Positions 37,601 to 47,635 of a DNA stretch of 64,000 bases are shown one piece after another. Each line of letters opens with the position of its first letter. The stretch's first letter is position 1. The notes beneath the pieces are model-generated. The model was not told where the DNA came from and searched no databases. It saw only the letters and a list, made by a program, of their open reading frames with translations. The stretch is taken from positions 120,722,614-120,786,613 of the forward strand of contig CM051521.1 in assembly GCA_028015205.1 (NCBI GenBank), written 5' to 3'. Origin of the DNA: Mytilisepta virgata (taxonomy: Eukaryota > Mollusca > Bivalvia > Mytilida > Mytilidae). The position numbers and the translations under genes are program-made.

Positions 37601-38597
37601 CTCCAGTTTCCAAGAAACTTCATGTTAATCCAGAAAATTGTACCCCTATAAAGGTACATGCCATAGAATCTGAAATTGTTTGTGGTAATTGAGATACCAG
37701 ATGAGCTGGTTTTACAGAAGGGAAAATTATATTATGTGGAAAAAGTATAGTCGGTGCCAACTACCCAACAAACATGTGGGGACAAAGATATATTCGACAG
37801 TCAAAGGACAGTTGTTGTAGCGATGACAGGGTTAAAAATAGTTTAACCGAATGGCAAATTTGCATTGATTTTGAAATAGTATATGTTTTACAATACATGT
37901 AATATGCATTTCCTTTTTTTTCAAATTGCGATGGTACCAAAAGGAAATCCAATTGGTTTGATACTATGATAAAATATTTAAACTTTTTAATTTTTATTTA
38001 TTTGCTAAGAACTCTTATATTCAAGTTTTGTTCGATCATATTATTGTGGGAGGTTTTATTTTGAACGATATAAAAGAGAACCAGTCTAGACAATTTTAGC
38101 ATAAATGTGACAATTTCGACAATTTAAGTCCCCCTGTTATACATGAAGTACACTCAGAACCTAAACCTATTTTTGATGTATCCCCTCTCATGTGGCAGTA
38201 ACATTTTGATTCTGGGTGTTCTTATTGGCGATATCAAAAAACAAAAATGGTACAAAATCCTTTAAAAATGTCAAAATCCGCCTCTATTCACGATCTTTAC
38301 GAATTTAAAACATAAACATAAACTTATTAATTATTGAGCATTAAGCATCCAAGTACATTGTATACCATCATTTTTGATAGACATTTACAAAATATTTAAA
38401 CTTTCAAAAAATAACACTGAAATGTGAATAAAACTAATCAATGAAAAAATCTGTGCATTTGTAATTTTTATCTCAGACCTATAAGAAAAATTGATAAAGA
38501 ATTCTTGAAATGAAGTATACTTACTAATGTTATAAGTAGGTACTAATTCCACAATATTCAACATTGACAGTAGATAAATAAATACAGACGTCACCAT
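19383..38597 (-). CDS. Ionotropic glutamate receptor, complete, 13 exons
   Basis: Ligand-gated cation channel subunit of the plasma membrane. Exons (minus strand, 5' to 3'): 38597-38525, 37226-37095, 35676-35425, 34186-34008, 32530-32363, 32094-31933, 31509-31321, 30433-30342 (or 30330), 29618-29528, 22685-22364, 21911-21694, 21088-20838, 19686-19383. The phases are consistent and give about 810-814 codons. Order: signal peptide (1-20), amino-terminal domain (to about 340), S1 with PFTITAIR (about 458-465; Pro, Thr, Arg ligand contacts kept), TM1, pore loop GGFMEQG with Glu at the Q/R position, TM3 with the gate [10 protein letters not shown]2 with Asp in YAFLID (about 670), TM4, short tail. 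Orthology within the AMPA/kainate/delta branch is not clear; it could be a mollusc-specific lineage. Oddities: doubtful donor after exon 8, and a retrotransposon in intron 9. Confidence 0.92.
20241..20472. repeat. 230-bp direct repeat, copy 1 (receptor intron 12)
   Basis: Nearly identical to 21997-22227, with one single-base indel and a few substitutions. Shared stretches include AAGATATTTCATATATC and AATCAAGGGGAATCTAAG. Confidence 0.92.
20838..21088 (-). CDS. iGluR exon 12 (S2 ligand-binding lobe)
   Basis: Acceptor TTTTCAAG, donor GTAAG, 251 bp, phase 0 to 2. It encodes [33 protein letters not shown] and a closing [12 protein letters not shown] segment. The Asp after YAFLI replaces the Glu that binds the glutamate amino group in AMPA and kainate receptors; NMDA and delta receptors also have Asp here. 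Confidence 0.94.
21694..21911 (-). CDS. iGluR exon 11 (TM3 and start of S2)
   Basis: Acceptor ACTTTAG, donor GTAACT, 218 bp. It completes the pore motif (GGDHRPRS), then TM3 with [11 protein letters not shown] and the gate motif [12 protein letters not shown], then the first part of S2 ending [10 protein letters not shown]. The GST motif of glutamate receptors reads GSN here. Confidence 0.95.
21997..22227. repeat. 230-bp direct repeat, copy 2 (receptor intron 10)
   Basis: Second copy of 20241-20472, in the same orientation. The two copies lie 1.5 kb apart in different introns of one gene, flanking exons 11 and 12. Confidence 0.92.
22364..22685 (-). CDS. iGluR exon 10 (S1 end, TM1, pore loop)
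   Basis: Acceptor TTTTTCTTAG, donor GTACAAATG, 322 bp. It encodes [20 protein letters not shown] (ligand-contact Pro, Thr and Arg), [14 protein letters not shown]1 ([20 protein letters not shown]) and the pore loop [13 protein letters not shown]. The residue at the Q/R site is Glu. Confidence 0.96.
22886..23491 (-). repeat. 3' LTR of the Gmr1-like element
   Basis: Begins TGTTACGG and ends CATAACA on the plus strand (TG..CA ends). No difference from the other LTR was found on direct reading. It contains a TATATATA stretch near 23235 that could be the minus-strand promoter box, and a TTTATT near 22955 that could be its AATAAA polyadenylation signal. Confidence 0.95.
23492..23502 (-). other. 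Polypurine tract
   Basis: Minus strand AAGGGGGGAGG directly abuts the 3' LTR. This is the usual primer site for plus-strand DNA synthesis in LTR retrotransposons. Confidence 0.85.
23574..23667 (-). pseudogene. RNase H C-terminal remnant in a shifted frame
   Basis: Just downstream of the gag-pol stop codon another minus-strand frame reads [25 protein letters not shown] and a stop. This is the conserved C-terminal end of gypsy RNase H. About 70 residues between the main frame's LAVDASDVG segment and this remnant are absent, so an internal deletion has joined the two parts out of frame. Confidence 0.85.
23668..28119 (-). CDS. Gag-Pol polyprotein of the Gmr1-like element
   Basis: A single 1483-codon frame. 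Gag: coiled coil with repeated [10 protein letters not shown] units (about residues 75-155) and a CCHC zinc knuckle [14 protein letters not shown] (about 390-403). Protease: DTGAS near 473. Integrase: HHCC zinc finger (about 720-775), catalytic Asp in LIDCVG near 795, Asp in SDQGSNF near 855, Glu in GALERFH near 890, and a GPY motif in KYCGPYTI near 1030. Only after this comes the reverse transcriptase (about 1150-1400) with [22 protein letters not shown] and the catalytic YIDD near 1311. RNase H starts at LAVDASDVG near 1461 and stops early. There is no frameshift between gag and pol. Confidence 0.96.
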   Translation of the reverse strand: MEFDAGKFLKTPDLEGFDKLKKEELVLLAKHLKIDFRTSMRKQIIKNLVIDNLVDLEIFGEEALDLKVENVDALKLKQLELEHELKLKQLEKQLENEVKLKQLEKEDEFKLKQLEKEDEFKLKQLEKEDEFKLKQLQAELEMRERLEMEKIKIEMAKVESNTKSKSEHFEAAKNIRLVPKFCEKTVDKFFPQFEKIAQNLKWPKPYWTTMLQSVFVGKAAEIYSALSSEKSSDYDTVKQEVLKAYELVPEAYRQKFRSYKKFETQTYVEFAREKEDLFDKWLTSKKIDKNFDKLRQLMLLEEFKQCVNLDLKTHLDDKTVETLQDAAVVSDNYTISHKRTFKGQNFNTSSGNYKNQSTERTDFKPVAQNKSPSSYNMSGPKFDTFEKKSLTCAYCKKNGHLMADCFRLQKKNERDHKPKSSACTTPVVTNKLECPASQAFKSSFCDYMEDYKPFMSDGFVSIVNNTTPQPIKILRDTGASQSLLLEGVLPLSEETSVGASVLLRGVELGCIDVPLHRIYLKSDLITGPVVVGVRPTLPVEGVSLLLGNDLARNKVVAEPIVTSEPVVDVKSPEDDAELYPACVVTRAMARKQQDEDLQEGQYDYMDLSDTFLADIEGPGTSEKAIIRSPGTNKHVIMPWPDVNSHSLDKRTFREEQNKDHEVLQLRKRALPQEEADKVAECYYHQDGILMRKWRPPDAIPEEEWRVVYQVVVPKVYRQEIIGLAHDTPLAGHLGIRKTCLKILQHFYWPRLRNDVAEYCKSCHICQVVGKPNQKIPPAPLLPIPAFEEPFSRVLIDCVGPLPKTKTGNAYLLTIMCTSTRFPEAIPLRNIKTPTIVKALIKFFTLVGLPKSIQSDQGSNFMSGLFQQVVYQLGIAQYRSSAYHPESQGALERFHQTLKNMIRTFCLQFDRDWDDGVHFLLFAVREAVQESLGFSPFELVFGHTVRGPLKLVKEKWLTEHTDLNLLDYVSRFKEKLYTACQIAQKNLKTVQNKMKIWYDKDARDRVFEPGDKVLVFLPVPGHPLQAKYCGPYTIDSKINDLNYIVKTPGRRKQNRVCHINMLKPYFERSNEGESKPVATLAMVKLENDHDKPDITEPSFDSKTMEQTVRLKNSEILSNLDSKLAHLTFDRREKLKTLVFSFKNLFPDVPNKTTAVCHDVDVGDASPIKQHPYRLNPLKLDVMRQEIRYMLDNDIIEPSNSEWSSPCLLVPKPDKTFRFVTDFRKVNSVSKSDSYPIPRIDDCIDNIGQSKFVSKFDLLKGYWQVPLTPRAREISAFVTPDGLFQYTVMPFGMKNAPATFQRMINNVIKDLDCCYAYIDDLIVCSDSWEEHLTHLYDTFDRLSQSNLTVNLAKSEFCKATVDYLGHTVGQGQVKPIMAKVDAITNFPPPTNKKQLMRYLGMIGFYRKFCSNFATVVQPLTHLLRKDSKFIWSDNCQNSFGKSKSLLINSPVLITPDFKKQFKLAVDASDVGVGAVLYQETDDNVD
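28186..28203 (-). other. Primer-binding site, tRNA-Pro-like
   Basis: Five bases after the 5' LTR the minus strand reads TGGGGGCTCGTC and then diverges slightly. The first 12 bases match the complement of the 3' end of tRNA-Pro used by several retroelements. Confidence 0.75.
28209..28814 (-). repeat. 5' LTR of the Gmr1-like element
   Basis: Same 606-bp sequence as 22886-23491, offset by 5323 bp, with no difference noticed. On the minus strand it supplies the likely promoter (TATATATA near 28558). It is followed by the primer site and an untranslated leader of about 65 bp before the gag ATG at 28119. Confidence 0.95.
29033..29131. repeat. Inverted repeat (hairpin), about 42-bp arms
   Basis: Left arm 29033-29074 and right arm 29091-29131 are reverse complements with few mismatches (core CGTATTGG, GTTATTGGTCC and complements). 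The loop is about 16 bp. It lies in receptor intron 9, 220 bp from the retrotransposon edge. Confidence 0.85.
29528..29618 (-). CDS. iGluR exon 9 (S1)
   Basis: 91 bp. It encodes [12 protein letters not shown], then [14 protein letters not shown], the conserved WNGMVGEL-type block of the S1 lobe. Acceptor AATTTCAG, donor GTCTGT (phase 0). The following intron holds the retrotransposon. Confidence 0.93.
30342..30433 (-). CDS. iGluR exon 8 (S1), donor uncertain
   Basis: Acceptor TTATTTCAG. It encodes [20 protein letters not shown] and [10 protein letters not shown]. In the second receptor the exon is 104 bp and ends at a GTTAGT donor. The matching position here (after 30330) reads TTAAGT, with no GT, and reading on meets a stop. 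The nearest in-phase GT (GTTTAA after 30342) keeps the frame but drops four residues. The end given is that weaker site. Confidence 0.75.
31321..31509 (-). CDS. iGluR exon 7 (linker into S1)
   Basis: Acceptor TTTTTGTAG, donor GTAATA, 189 bp, phase 0. It encodes a Cys-containing segment (YDICSTE), [19 protein letters not shown] and the first S1 strand ATLRVAAIP. Confidence 0.92.
31640..31684. repeat. (TA)n microsatellite
   Basis: About 22 TA units in receptor intron 6. Confidence 0.95.
31933..32094 (-). CDS. iGluR exon 6 (amino-terminal domain, C-terminal part)
   Basis: Acceptor CTGTTACAG, donor GTAAGG, 162 bp. It encodes [20 protein letters not shown] and [15 protein letters not shown], matching in position and phase exon 59345-59500 of the paralogue. 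Confidence 0.9.
32363..32530 (-). CDS. iGluR exon 5 (amino-terminal domain)
   Basis: Acceptor TGAAATCAG, donor GTACATG, 168 bp, phase 0. It encodes [20 protein letters not shown] and a tail with SQGNCVDGG. Same length and layout as 61683-61850 in the paralogue. Confidence 0.9.
34008..34186 (-). CDS. iGluR exon 4 (amino-terminal domain)
   Basis: Acceptor TTTTTAG, donor GTACAA, 179 bp. It encodes [22 protein letters not shown] and [20 protein letters not shown]. Same length as 62160-62338 in the paralogue, with strong protein similarity. Confidence 0.93.
35053..35350 (+). mobile_element. tRNA-derived SINE with target duplication
   Basis: The element spans 35064-35339 and is flanked by an 11-bp direct repeat CATGTTTTTAT (35053-35063 and 35340-35350). 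The head holds an A box (TGGCCGAGTGG) and a B box (GAGTTCGAATCTC), as in class II (Leu/Ser-type) tRNA. The body contains an A-run and ends in CAAACAAACAAAC. It lies in receptor intron 3, opposite in strand to the gene. An inverted copy lies at 49476-49728. Confidence 0.9.
35425..35676 (-). CDS. iGluR exon 3 (amino-terminal domain)
   Basis: Acceptor ATTTGTAG, donor GTAAGT, 252 bp. It encodes [28 protein letters not shown] and [19 protein letters not shown], typical of the ligand-sensing-like amino-terminal domain. Confidence 0.92.
37095..37226 (-). CDS. iGluR exon 2 (start of amino-terminal domain)
   Basis: Acceptor CATTTCAG, donor GTATGC, 132 bp. It encodes [20 protein letters not shown] and [14 protein letters not shown], in phase with exons 1 and 3. 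Confidence 0.88.
38525..38597 (-). CDS. iGluR exon 1 (signal peptide)
   Basis: The ATG at 38597 opens [18 protein letters not shown], a good secretory signal peptide. The donor GTAAGTATA at 38524 leaves one base, which joins the GT of exon 2 to make Ser. This start was chosen because it provides the signal peptide and a consensus donor in the right phase. The 5'-UTR and promoter lie above 38597 and were not resolved. Confidence 0.85.
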
Positions 38598-39343
38598 AGC
38601 TCATGTATCGTCTTGCTTAAGACAAAGAGGTATGGGTTCGTTGTTTTATAAATCTTCCTAGAAAATGAGCTTACTTGAGCTTAAGAAAAAGATTACTTAA
38701 AGAATCATTGAATTGAATAAATAAGTTTCTCTTTTCATGTTAATTGCACTTTGCATGCCAAATACATATTTCGGGATGATTAAATTTCAAAATTTGTAAT
38801 CCAAGATAATTACTTTAAAACGGTTAAATATATTTATTGAAACATGTTTTTGATCTTTCGATTTTGACCGACGATCTACTCTTATACATGGATACCTTAG
38901 AAATAACATGATTTGTAGTAACAACAAACACTAAATAACGATCCTTGAAAATTTAACGTGACACCAGACTATGTCAAAGCTTCGGATTACATTTAGTGTT
39001 TCTAGAGAACGTCGGTTTAGAGAACGTCGGCTTGATTCTTTTGCAAAGCCCTTACAACAAAGAACAGAAATAAAATCTCCAAAATAGTCTATTACGATCA
39101 TTACTTTTTCTATGCCATCGTCAAGTGGTTCTCTTTGGCCTCCTGACCGAAAGGGCAAAGACGAAAAACCGTCTAATAACAGTAGTGGTGTCGTTTCAAT
39201 GGTTATACCAATTAATTTTCATGCAAAAAATGTGCACATTTCGTTGATACACGACTATTCAATTGTGATCAAGGCATAATATATCAAAAGACTAGCCCAA
39301 AACCTTAAGAGCCGAGTGGATATGCATGTTTGAGTCAATTAAT

Positions 39344-39423
<80 letters not shown>

Positions 39424-40480
39424 TGTCACTCATCATATACGACATAAATAAAAACGTTATAGGGGGTATACTCACTTGCTCATTTCCTTTTTTTAGGAAG
39501 ACGATGTATTGCTGCTGGTGCTGCTAAGGAGGTTGAGGGTAATTGTATTCTTGATCTGCTTTGTCTGTGTTGTCATAATGCAGTCTGCGTTGTGGTCTGA
39601 AGTATGAAACTATCTTCTGTTTTTTATTGCTAGATAAAAAGGAAGGAAGTCCTTTCTCATCCCCGCTGTGGGCTGTTCCCCTTGCTGCTCCTAACAGAAC
39701 TCATACTGCTCTTCACTGATTTTCTCTTGTTCAAAGCTGGTCTTCACTGCCACTTGCTGCTCAGGATTGTGCTCATCAGTGCCCTTCGCTGCTCGTCGCT
39801 GCTTTGGACTAAACACATATTGCTCTTCTCGTGCTCATTGCTGCTCATGACTTTAAACAAAACATACAAAAATAACTGACGAAATCCATAATTCCAGTTG
39901 CGCATGCGCTCAAACCACTTTCACGTACCTCCATTTCAGGTCACATAACGTCTACTTCCGTTATCGCCACATCCGGCGTTCTGTTCTCCTCTAAGCTTAA
40001 TTTATATAGTGCCGAATAGAAATGTCTTCCATATTTGCAACAATCTAATAAGCTCAACGTGGCCTGCTGCTCATTGATTAAGACTAGATATTGTCAATCT
40101 TTCCATGCTTCCGAATATTTACTGGAATATTCAGTACGGAAAATAATGACTAGAATTTACATTAACGAAAGGTTACTGAAACATTAATACTGAAAAATTA
40201 CTGGACACTGACTTTTTTGTAACATAATTGAAAAAATATTCTATAATTACAATTTTGATGCACGGTATATATATATTAAGATTTATATAATTGATGTTTA
40301 ATAAAGAACTTGTTAGGGCTATTGTTTTTGTATAGAAGAAAGTTTATGTATCATTTATGACTACTCACCCGTTTTGAGCCAGTGTCTGTATTCCACATGT
40401 TGTGGCCTGTCGACTTTTGTAATGAATGAGTTCATTTAAGATTGTATTTCATTTGTGTTGAATGTATACAATTCATTAAC
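38598..40480. other. Intergenic, upstream of the receptor gene
   Basis: Presumed 5'-UTR and promoter region. It holds a TA microsatellite (39353-39419) and a stretch rich in CTGCTC-like words (about 39510-39850). No gene recognised. Confidence 0.45.
39353..39419. repeat. (TA)n microsatellite
   Basis: About 30 or more TA units, the longest of the three in the window, 0.75 kb upstream of the receptor start codon. Confidence 0.95.
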
Positions 40481-41120
40481 TAGAGGCTCCCAGGAGCCTG
40501 TATCGCTCACCTGGAATTCATTTGCAGAATAAAATGCTTTACTGGCAGTCTGAAACATTGCTGTCAAATTCCAATTGGCTGACTGGTTTTGCCAAATTGT
40601 TTACTGGTTTTAAACGAGAAGATGTTTCGCCAAATTGTTTACTGGTTTTAAACGAGAAGATGTTTCAGGTAATTTTCCAAGAAGGTTCTATGTTTAATTG
40701 TGTTTGGTTTTCGTAGGTGGTCTGCTTTCAGAATTATATCCGATGATCCCGCCTTCCTCCATCCAGGATGGCCACCATAGCTGAACATAGCTTAACAAAG
40801 GACCCTCTATTGTAATTTACTTAACGATTTTCTTGTCTGAAACCACAATGCAAGTTGGAACAAATCTTGGCTTCAGTGGTCCTTACTTGGTCTTTCAGAA
40901 CAGTATCTGTTGAAACCAACCGCTTTCCAAGATGGCCCAAGGGCCATTGCTGCCAATTTTGTTCCAATTGGCGCATTGATTTTAGAAAAGATCTTTAAGG
41001 TAAAGAATTTGTAAATGACCCGTCGAACGAATTGTTTTAAATTTTGCATGTGATTAGATATTGATAAAAGACAGCAATATATGCAAAAAAAAAATATATA
41101 TATATATATATAGGTCACAA
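40481..41120 (-). repeat. Palindrome-ended repeat family, partial copy
   Basis: Starts AGAGGCTCCCAGGAGCCTGT followed by ATCGCTCACCTGG, the end sequence also seen at 56220-56250. It carries internal-unit words (CAGGATGGCCACCATAGCTG, GGTCCTTACTTGG). A 38-bp unit is duplicated at 40591-40666. The far end is lost near a TA-rich tract. The strand given is relative to 54828-56249 and is tentative. Confidence 0.65.
40591..40666. repeat. Tandem duplication, 38-bp unit
   Basis: Two identical copies of a unit starting GCCAAATTGTTTACTGG and ending GAAGATGTTTC. Confidence 0.95.
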
Positions 41121-42963
41121 GCTTAGTTTTTAAAATATAGCAATTTAAAGTTTAGCTGATTCAACATAGATTATAGGGGGAAATGGCGGGAAAATTACGA
41201 AAATTCCATTCATCATGCATTTTCTAATTACTTGGTCCTACGATTTTTTTAAAAATTGATATTTAAATCTTTAAGATAAAAGAAAACTAATGATACCAAA
41301 TAATCACATGAAAACCAGGTTTGTTTTCATTGTAGAAATCGCCGAAGGAAGTGTATATCCCTAAAATCCGAGTAATTTCAATGACGTTCATAATGACCAT
41401 CACGACGTTTGCGGATTGACCAAACGTTGTAGTTTATCTCACGGTTCTCTTATTGTATCTGAACTGCATTATCTTCTTGTTTTCAATTCCAGGTTTTACT
41501 TCCTATAATATAAACTATGATTAGTGCGTTCTGGATGGTGAAAGGGATATAATTTAAGTCTTTTAGGGTTTTGGGTGTTTTTTCTCCTGATGGGAAATAG
41601 GTTTTGCCTGAATTCAACCTGATTTATTTTTTTTTAAAAAACCAGTCATAGTGTTCAATGTATGTCATGTGAGATTCACAAGTAGAAGTTACTATAAAAT
41701 AAAAATAATAAATGTAATAGTTAAAATAAATTGTCTCAGCGAGACATGAAAGGGATTATCAAAATGATATTAAACCAACAAATGCATGGACAACACTGGA
41801 CGTTTTTCAAATAAAAATACGACAGATCTTGAATTCAGGATTTCTTTAAACCTGGATCATTGCATTTATATATTGTTATGAAACTAAATACATTACGATG
41901 GAAGACTGCTAATTATGATTAAACATACAAGTTAAAGTGCGTTTAATTTTTATAAACCACACTGAAATAATTTAAAAATCATATTAATTTTTGTAATTAA
42001 TTTATCTTCATAGTTATTTCGTCTGTTCATGTTGTATGTATACTATATACGAAGTCACGCAAATATTTAATGTCTTTTTTACTCTCAAATTGAAAAAGTT
42101 ACCCATATATACCAGCCGATGTTCAGTAATTTTAAATTTGAACAGTGAAGTATTGGAATAAAACTCCAATTTTATTTGGAGTATTTGATGAAACTGTCCA
42201 CACAAACATAGAATTAAGTAATTTCATGTTATAATTGTTACATAATTGTGAAATTTAAGTATTATAAACACAAATGTAATTTTCTTAATTCTAATACAAA
42301 TTTATTTACCCTCACAAAAATAAAAAGATTGTGTGTGTTATATTTTAGAGCAGGAAATAACAATATTAATGGATATGTTGTAAATTTTATCAGCCAGAAT
42401 AATTTGCATTTACCAAAAGTTTTATTTTGTTTATTAGGCACGGACCATTAATCTTTTGTGCGGTTGTGGGGGGGGGGGGGGGGGGGGGGGGTTTCTAAAA
42501 TAAATGTTTGAACCTAAATGCGTAAGTACGGACGAACAAGGCTAACTCTATTTCAGCGGCCCCAGCCACATTCGTGTGCGGGGCATAAAAATAAATAAAC
42601 GAAGAATAAAAAAATGTCGGGCATAACTTATGGGTATTCTCAAATTGTTTGTTCTGGATATAAAAACGGCATGTAAAAATGCATATTATTTGTAAAATAC
42701 CACGCTAATTGTTCTAAAGTAGAAGCTATGCTGATCACATAACACCGAGATTTTGTCATATTTTGGTCAGCTGTTTACAACGACAGAAACCCACATACAT
42801 TTCAAGCACACAATCATAATTTAACATTAAAAATTCATATAAAGGCAATCGACCACTGGACCTAGTTTCTCATATTTCTGCTTTCACTTTCAATATTTGA
42901 ATGCGATATATGACATTGTAATCTATTTCTATATAGTACGTCCAACCAAGCTTCTATGAGTAA
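41121..42963. other. Intergenic with a poly-G tract
   Basis: No gene recognised. A run of 24 G lies at 42468-42491. The rest is AT-rich. Confidence 0.5.
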
Positions 42964-44740
42964 AATAAGAGGCTCACACGAGCCTGTGTCGCTCACTTGG
43001 ATTTTATTTGAAATCGAAGTTAAAATTTGGTGTCAATGGAGACATTTATAAAATAGAAACAACTATGATCAATTTTAAGTAAGTCAAGTTGCAGTGTCAG
43101 TCATCTTGGATTTGAAAAAAGTAACAAAGTAACAACTCTTTGATAGTATCCTACAATGATCATTCATAATAAATTTAATAGGTATCACTTCAACAAAGTT
43201 CGGTATCAGTCTGTTTAATTGTTTTCCGGAAGAAGAATTTTAAATGCATTTCCTATACGGCTGAATATTAACTAAGAAGGACACTGTTGACGATATTTGA
43301 TTTAAAATTGGCACATTAGTAACATTTCTTAGAAAGTAGTCATCATGAATCCATGGGTCCAGTAGGTTCTGAAAGAAGATCTTTGAAATTTGGGGCCTTG
43401 TGATATTTGACAGCAGGATGACAACAAAGTAAAAAAAAGAAGATTTTTCGGCTCCTCATAAGTATCACTTCCATAAAGTTTCATACCATTCCATTAAATT
43501 GTTCGTCCGAAGAAGAATTTTAAATACTTGTACATTTCGCCAGACCACAATGTTTGTAAGTCCGACACTGGCATCAATCTTGAAATTCAAATCAGCACCA
43601 AAGTAACACCTTTTGGGTAGACCTTGCAATGATCATTCATGACAAGTTTCAAATATATAGTATCAAGTAGTTTCAAAGAAGATCTACGATATTCTAATCA
43701 ATCAGAAATGGCCTTTTGCTTGCTGGTAAAATGGCACCAAAGAATTATTCGTGTCCTCATCAAATCCATCAATTCTTTTGAATTATTCTTCAGAACAGGA
43801 ATCAAACCAAAGACATTAAAATTGTATTTGCTGGTTCTCCACCAAGCAGGAGCAATTAAGGAGTGGTCGGCTTGGAGTCAGTATAATGTGTCCAGGTGGG
43901 GTGATATGTCTTCCCGTGGACTGTTACCTATTGAGCTAGCATTTTAAAAATCCGGCTCGGCGTATCAGTCTAGTACAAAGCAGGGTTCACATTCATATCA
44001 TATCAACATGTTCTCGTCCTCATATGCATTAAATAATTTCCACTTGGCCTTAAACAATACTTCATCCATCAAAACTGACGGACAATTGATGGCAAAACAC
44101 TTTTAAAATATCGGAGTTGGAACAAAATCAAGGAAATAGATTGTACTGTCACAGCACGGCCTGAATATTTCTTTGTCAAGCAGAAAAAGCATGTCCAGTT
44201 GTCTAGTGCCTATGGATGTCTTGGCATTTGTATGATCCTTCATTGAGACGTTTCTTTTAAACTTTTGAAAATTTACAAAGAATGTAATAGAATTTGAGGT
44301 TAAGGGTGAGACCTTTAATTTTAAAAGAAATTTAAGCATTTTTTTTGGAAAACATAGTTAGTATTCCCCCTAAAGTGTGAGATATCAATATTTATCAACG
44401 TTGGCTTTTCAGTAAGTTCTTAGCGAGAATTCAAACATCGGATTTCTCACACTTTTTCCCGAAACATTGAGATTTTTTTAGCCGTGAATGTATTTGCTAC
44501 ATGCAGTGAAAGAATATTGTGTAATTGTCAGAGCGACATCGTTCAAGGACCATTCATCAAAGTTTCATCAAAGTTTGGTCCCTACTGACAATATAGTTTC
44601 AAAGAAGAGTTTTAAATATGTTTGCTTATTTTCTGTTTTTAGTAATGGTAGCCAAATTGATCAAGGTCTGGTCCCACAAAAATAATTCAGAAAGGAAACC
44701 ACCAAAGGGTGGGTCCAATTTACCCAGTGGTTTCAGAGGT
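42964..44740 (-). repeat. Palindrome-ended repeat family, diverged copy
   Basis: Starts AGAGGCTCACACGAGCCTGT with CGCTCACTTGG, the same kind of terminus as 40481. Internal units with ATGATCATTCAT and GAAGAAGAATTTTAAAT recur at roughly 300-400 bp. The matching opposite terminus may be at 46880-46903, in which case a solo LTR (45066-45691) is nested inside. Strand is tentative. Confidence 0.55.
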
Positions 44741-45061
44741 AAAGATTAAAACAAAATTTTATAAGCGACATTGTTGGTGACGGCAATATAGCACCTGTGG
44801 TCTGGGCAAGTTAGAAATGAGGATGCTTGGTTTTATCTGACAACTGGGTACTTCAAAATTAATTTCAAACATCATAAAAAAATAGAATAATAATGTTCTA
44901 GTGCCAGACCATAAGAGAATCAAATGTTCCATTCGAAAAACACTCAAAATATTAAGATTGTTATTATAATAAACGATATACATGTTGCGTTTTCAAATAC
45001 ATGTATGTTATTTCAAAGTAAGTACATACTCAGAAGGACATATCTTAAATTTAAATGTTTT

Positions 45062-45695
45062 ATGGTGTTACGGCCAGAAATCACCTTTGAATTGTAGCCA
45101 ACAAAAGACAAATCAATAATGAAATTTAACAAGATTTATTATACACAAGTTTACAAGAAATATTATATAAATTGAAATGTCAACTTAACTGTTAAAATAT
45201 ATATATATGTCCGATCCTTTTGTCTTTTCTTTATCCGGAATTCTTCTCTTCTCCGTTGCGGGAATCCAAACAGAATATTATGTCCAATAAGTCACAATCT
45301 AGTATGATGTAATGAACGTGAATAAGTGTGTCAATCCAACATCTGAGAACACCATAATTTTAATGTCTGATCTCATCTGAAAGTCTAACTTTCGTGTCCG
45401 TATATATAGTTGTCACGGAAATCTACAGAACACCGTAGAAAGGATCCTCGTAGAAGTTTGAATTACACATCGAATATTATGATCATTCCAGAATTATTAT
45501 GTAAGTCAAATAGAAAGTTCTAATCATTCCATCAGTATCTATTATTATTCCAGTGATTTCTAAACTGCATATTTATAACATTATTTGGTAAATAACTATA
45601 AGTATTATGTAAGCATATTATACATGTTATAAGGCCACACAAAACAAACTGGGCCAAGATAAATAAATATAATAATTACAATATCATAACAATGG
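45062..45695 (-). mobile_element. Solo LTR of the Gmr1-like family
   Basis: 45066-45691 begins TGTTACGGCC and ends ATATCATAACA and is alignable throughout with the LTRs at 22886 and 28209, with many substitutions and indels (626 versus 606 bp). A 4-bp target duplication ATGG flanks it (45062-45065 and 45692-45695). No internal sequence remains, so the element was reduced by recombination between its LTRs. Confidence 0.9.
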
Positions 45696-46189
45696 ACAAT
45701 GTTTCCTTTCTCATAAGGTTTGCAAGTTAAGTGGGGGCAAATAAATTTAGTAATTTATGGTATCAAAACATTGTTGCAGCAATGTATTTGTTATGTATTT
45801 TCTGTTTTGCCAGTAACATGTTAGCAAAATTAATATTAAAAATCAGTAAAAAAAAAGTTTGTTTTTTAAACAAGTTGAAAAAAATATTTTGCTCTTGCTT
45901 GATATTGAAAAAAATATTTTGTCTCAAATTTTTGTTGAAAAAAAAAGTTTGGCCCCAGAAAAAATTCATGTCCCCCACAAAAGACGGATGGGCCTTGCCC
46001 TAGTGAAACGTATGTAAAAAAATCTTACGCGACTTTTACGGGAAAGATCTGATTCAGTCAATAAACTTAAGGTTGAACCGTAAAACTATTCGTACATAAC
46101 ATAAACTACATCATGATTAATACATTTTACTTTACATTTAATGGATTGGATATAGTTTGCAATGGATGTTAAAATATTCTTGTTTTTTG

Positions 46190-46496
46190 TACGCGTACTT
46201 TTACTTCAACTTCCTCCGACAACAAACATATTATTCCATCAAGATATCCACGTTTGTAAGCTAGAGTTAAATGTGTGAGACTAAGTCCAGACTTGGCTAC
46301 CTTTAGAAATTACCGATTCAGGTATTCCGTTCAGTGTATAAATATTTTTATTGCAAGTGTCTAGCTGAAATACCGAATGGATTGGGAATTTAACTGTAAA
46401 ACGTTGTGATTCGATGACGCTGGTCGAGATTTGTGCGGCACGCATTAAATTTTGTAGTGAATGTAGATCTCCTATGGCAAATACGACCTCTGTCAA
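46190..46496 (-). pseudogene. Unrecognised coding relic with a frameshift
   Basis: A frame starting MTEVVFAIGDLHSLQNLMRA runs from 46496 to about 46310 and ends in NGIPESVISK. Moving one base, the downstream frame continues without a stop as VAKSGLSLTHLTLAYKRGY and DGIICLLSE. The flow of sense across the shift suggests one original protein broken by a 1-base indel. The second part looks vaguely like an ankyrin-type helix pair, but I do not recognise the family. It lies in repeat-rich intergenic DNA. Confidence 0.4.
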
Positions 46497-46582
46497 AGGG
46501 AAGTAACTCCCGTAACGTAACCAACCAGATGCGCGACGTGTCGCCGAATCCGCGTAGTGGCGCTTTACGAATACTCTATCTT

Positions 46583-46903
46583 AAGTTAATTTTCCGTACG
46601 GTCATATGTTAAACTATGTTCGGTACTACCTAAAGACCATTGCTACCAAGTTTTGTTTCAAGTGGCCAAGTGGATTTAGACAAAAAGATCTTTAAGTAAA
46701 TTTCCCAGAGGGTCCTATGTTAAACCTAATGGCGGCCATCTTTGATGGCGGGCGGGGTTCTTGGATACAATTCTGAAAGAAGACCATTGTTGCCCAGTTT
46801 TGTTCTAATTCGCCCAGGGGTTTCAGAGGAGAATATCATTAAATGAAGGTTAACGACGGACGCCAAGTAATAGAAACAGCTCACATGGCCCTTTGGGTGA
46901 GCT
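46583..46903 (-). repeat. Palindrome-ended repeat family, inverted terminal part
   Basis: Reverse complement of the first part of 54828-56249: shares GTTTCAGAGGAGAAT and GACGCCAAGT and ends in the palindrome CAGCTCACATGG..GTGAGCT. Confidence 0.75.
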
Positions 46904-47331
46904 AAAAATTAAAAAAAAATCATTTTGGTCGGCCAATTGTTGTATGGGCTGTTATTCATTGTCTTATGCCAATGTTTAAAACATTGACATTTTGTCTATC
47001 CGAGGCACCAAACATCTCCTTTCATAAAGGTAAAGCTAAAACCTATTTGTGTTCCCCGCCGAAGATAATCCTTAAATTCCAAAACCCAGTATATTATGAA
47101 AAGTCAAAACGATAAAATGATACTTTAATTGGCAGATACTGGAAAAAATATAAAGAAAGTTCCTATCCATTAATTTAGATAGAACCAGGCAATGTTACTT
47201 TGATATGAATATTCTATATATATGTCAAAATGCAGAGGATAATAAGAGTATTGCATTAACATGGAGTTGAAATGTACTGCATTTCCCCAAGATCATTCCT
47301 GATACAGAGCTGTCACGATAACATCAAACAG

Positions 47332-47635
47332 CTACATTTCTAAACTTGTTGTGCTAGACGTTTTGTCTATGGATTGTTTCCTTGTCTTTTTAAACTTTGA
47401 TGACAAAAACAGACACTTCTTTTTGAATGTGTCTGTATTGCAGAGTATTTCAAGTAGGAAAACTGTCATTGCAAGTCCAACAACGGCAAAATATATATAA
47501 AACAATCCGAGAAGACTGTCCATTCCTAGTGACTGAGCTGAACTGGATCTGTCTGATGACGTACAACTATCAGATCGAGGCCACCATTTATTCCGCCATT
47601 GCTCGATGAATCCAGCTTCTGTCATTTTCATAATT
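47332..47635 (-). CDS. iGluR-2 exon 13 (TM4 and C-terminal tail)
   Basis: Acceptor ATAAACAG, 304 bp including the stop codon. It encodes [22 protein letters not shown]4 ([20 protein letters not shown]) and a Lys-rich tail ending in TSLEM. Very similar to 19383-19686. Confidence 0.95.

Noticed and set aside
38931..39158. 75-codon minus frame starting MPFRSGGQREPLDD
   Set aside because: No recognised motif, no splice partners and upstream of the receptor start. Probably chance or repeat-derived.
45731..46003. Lys/Phe-rich open frames on both strands
   Set aside because: Low-complexity A-rich and T-rich sequence with repeated TTGAAAAAAA words; no domain or splice context.
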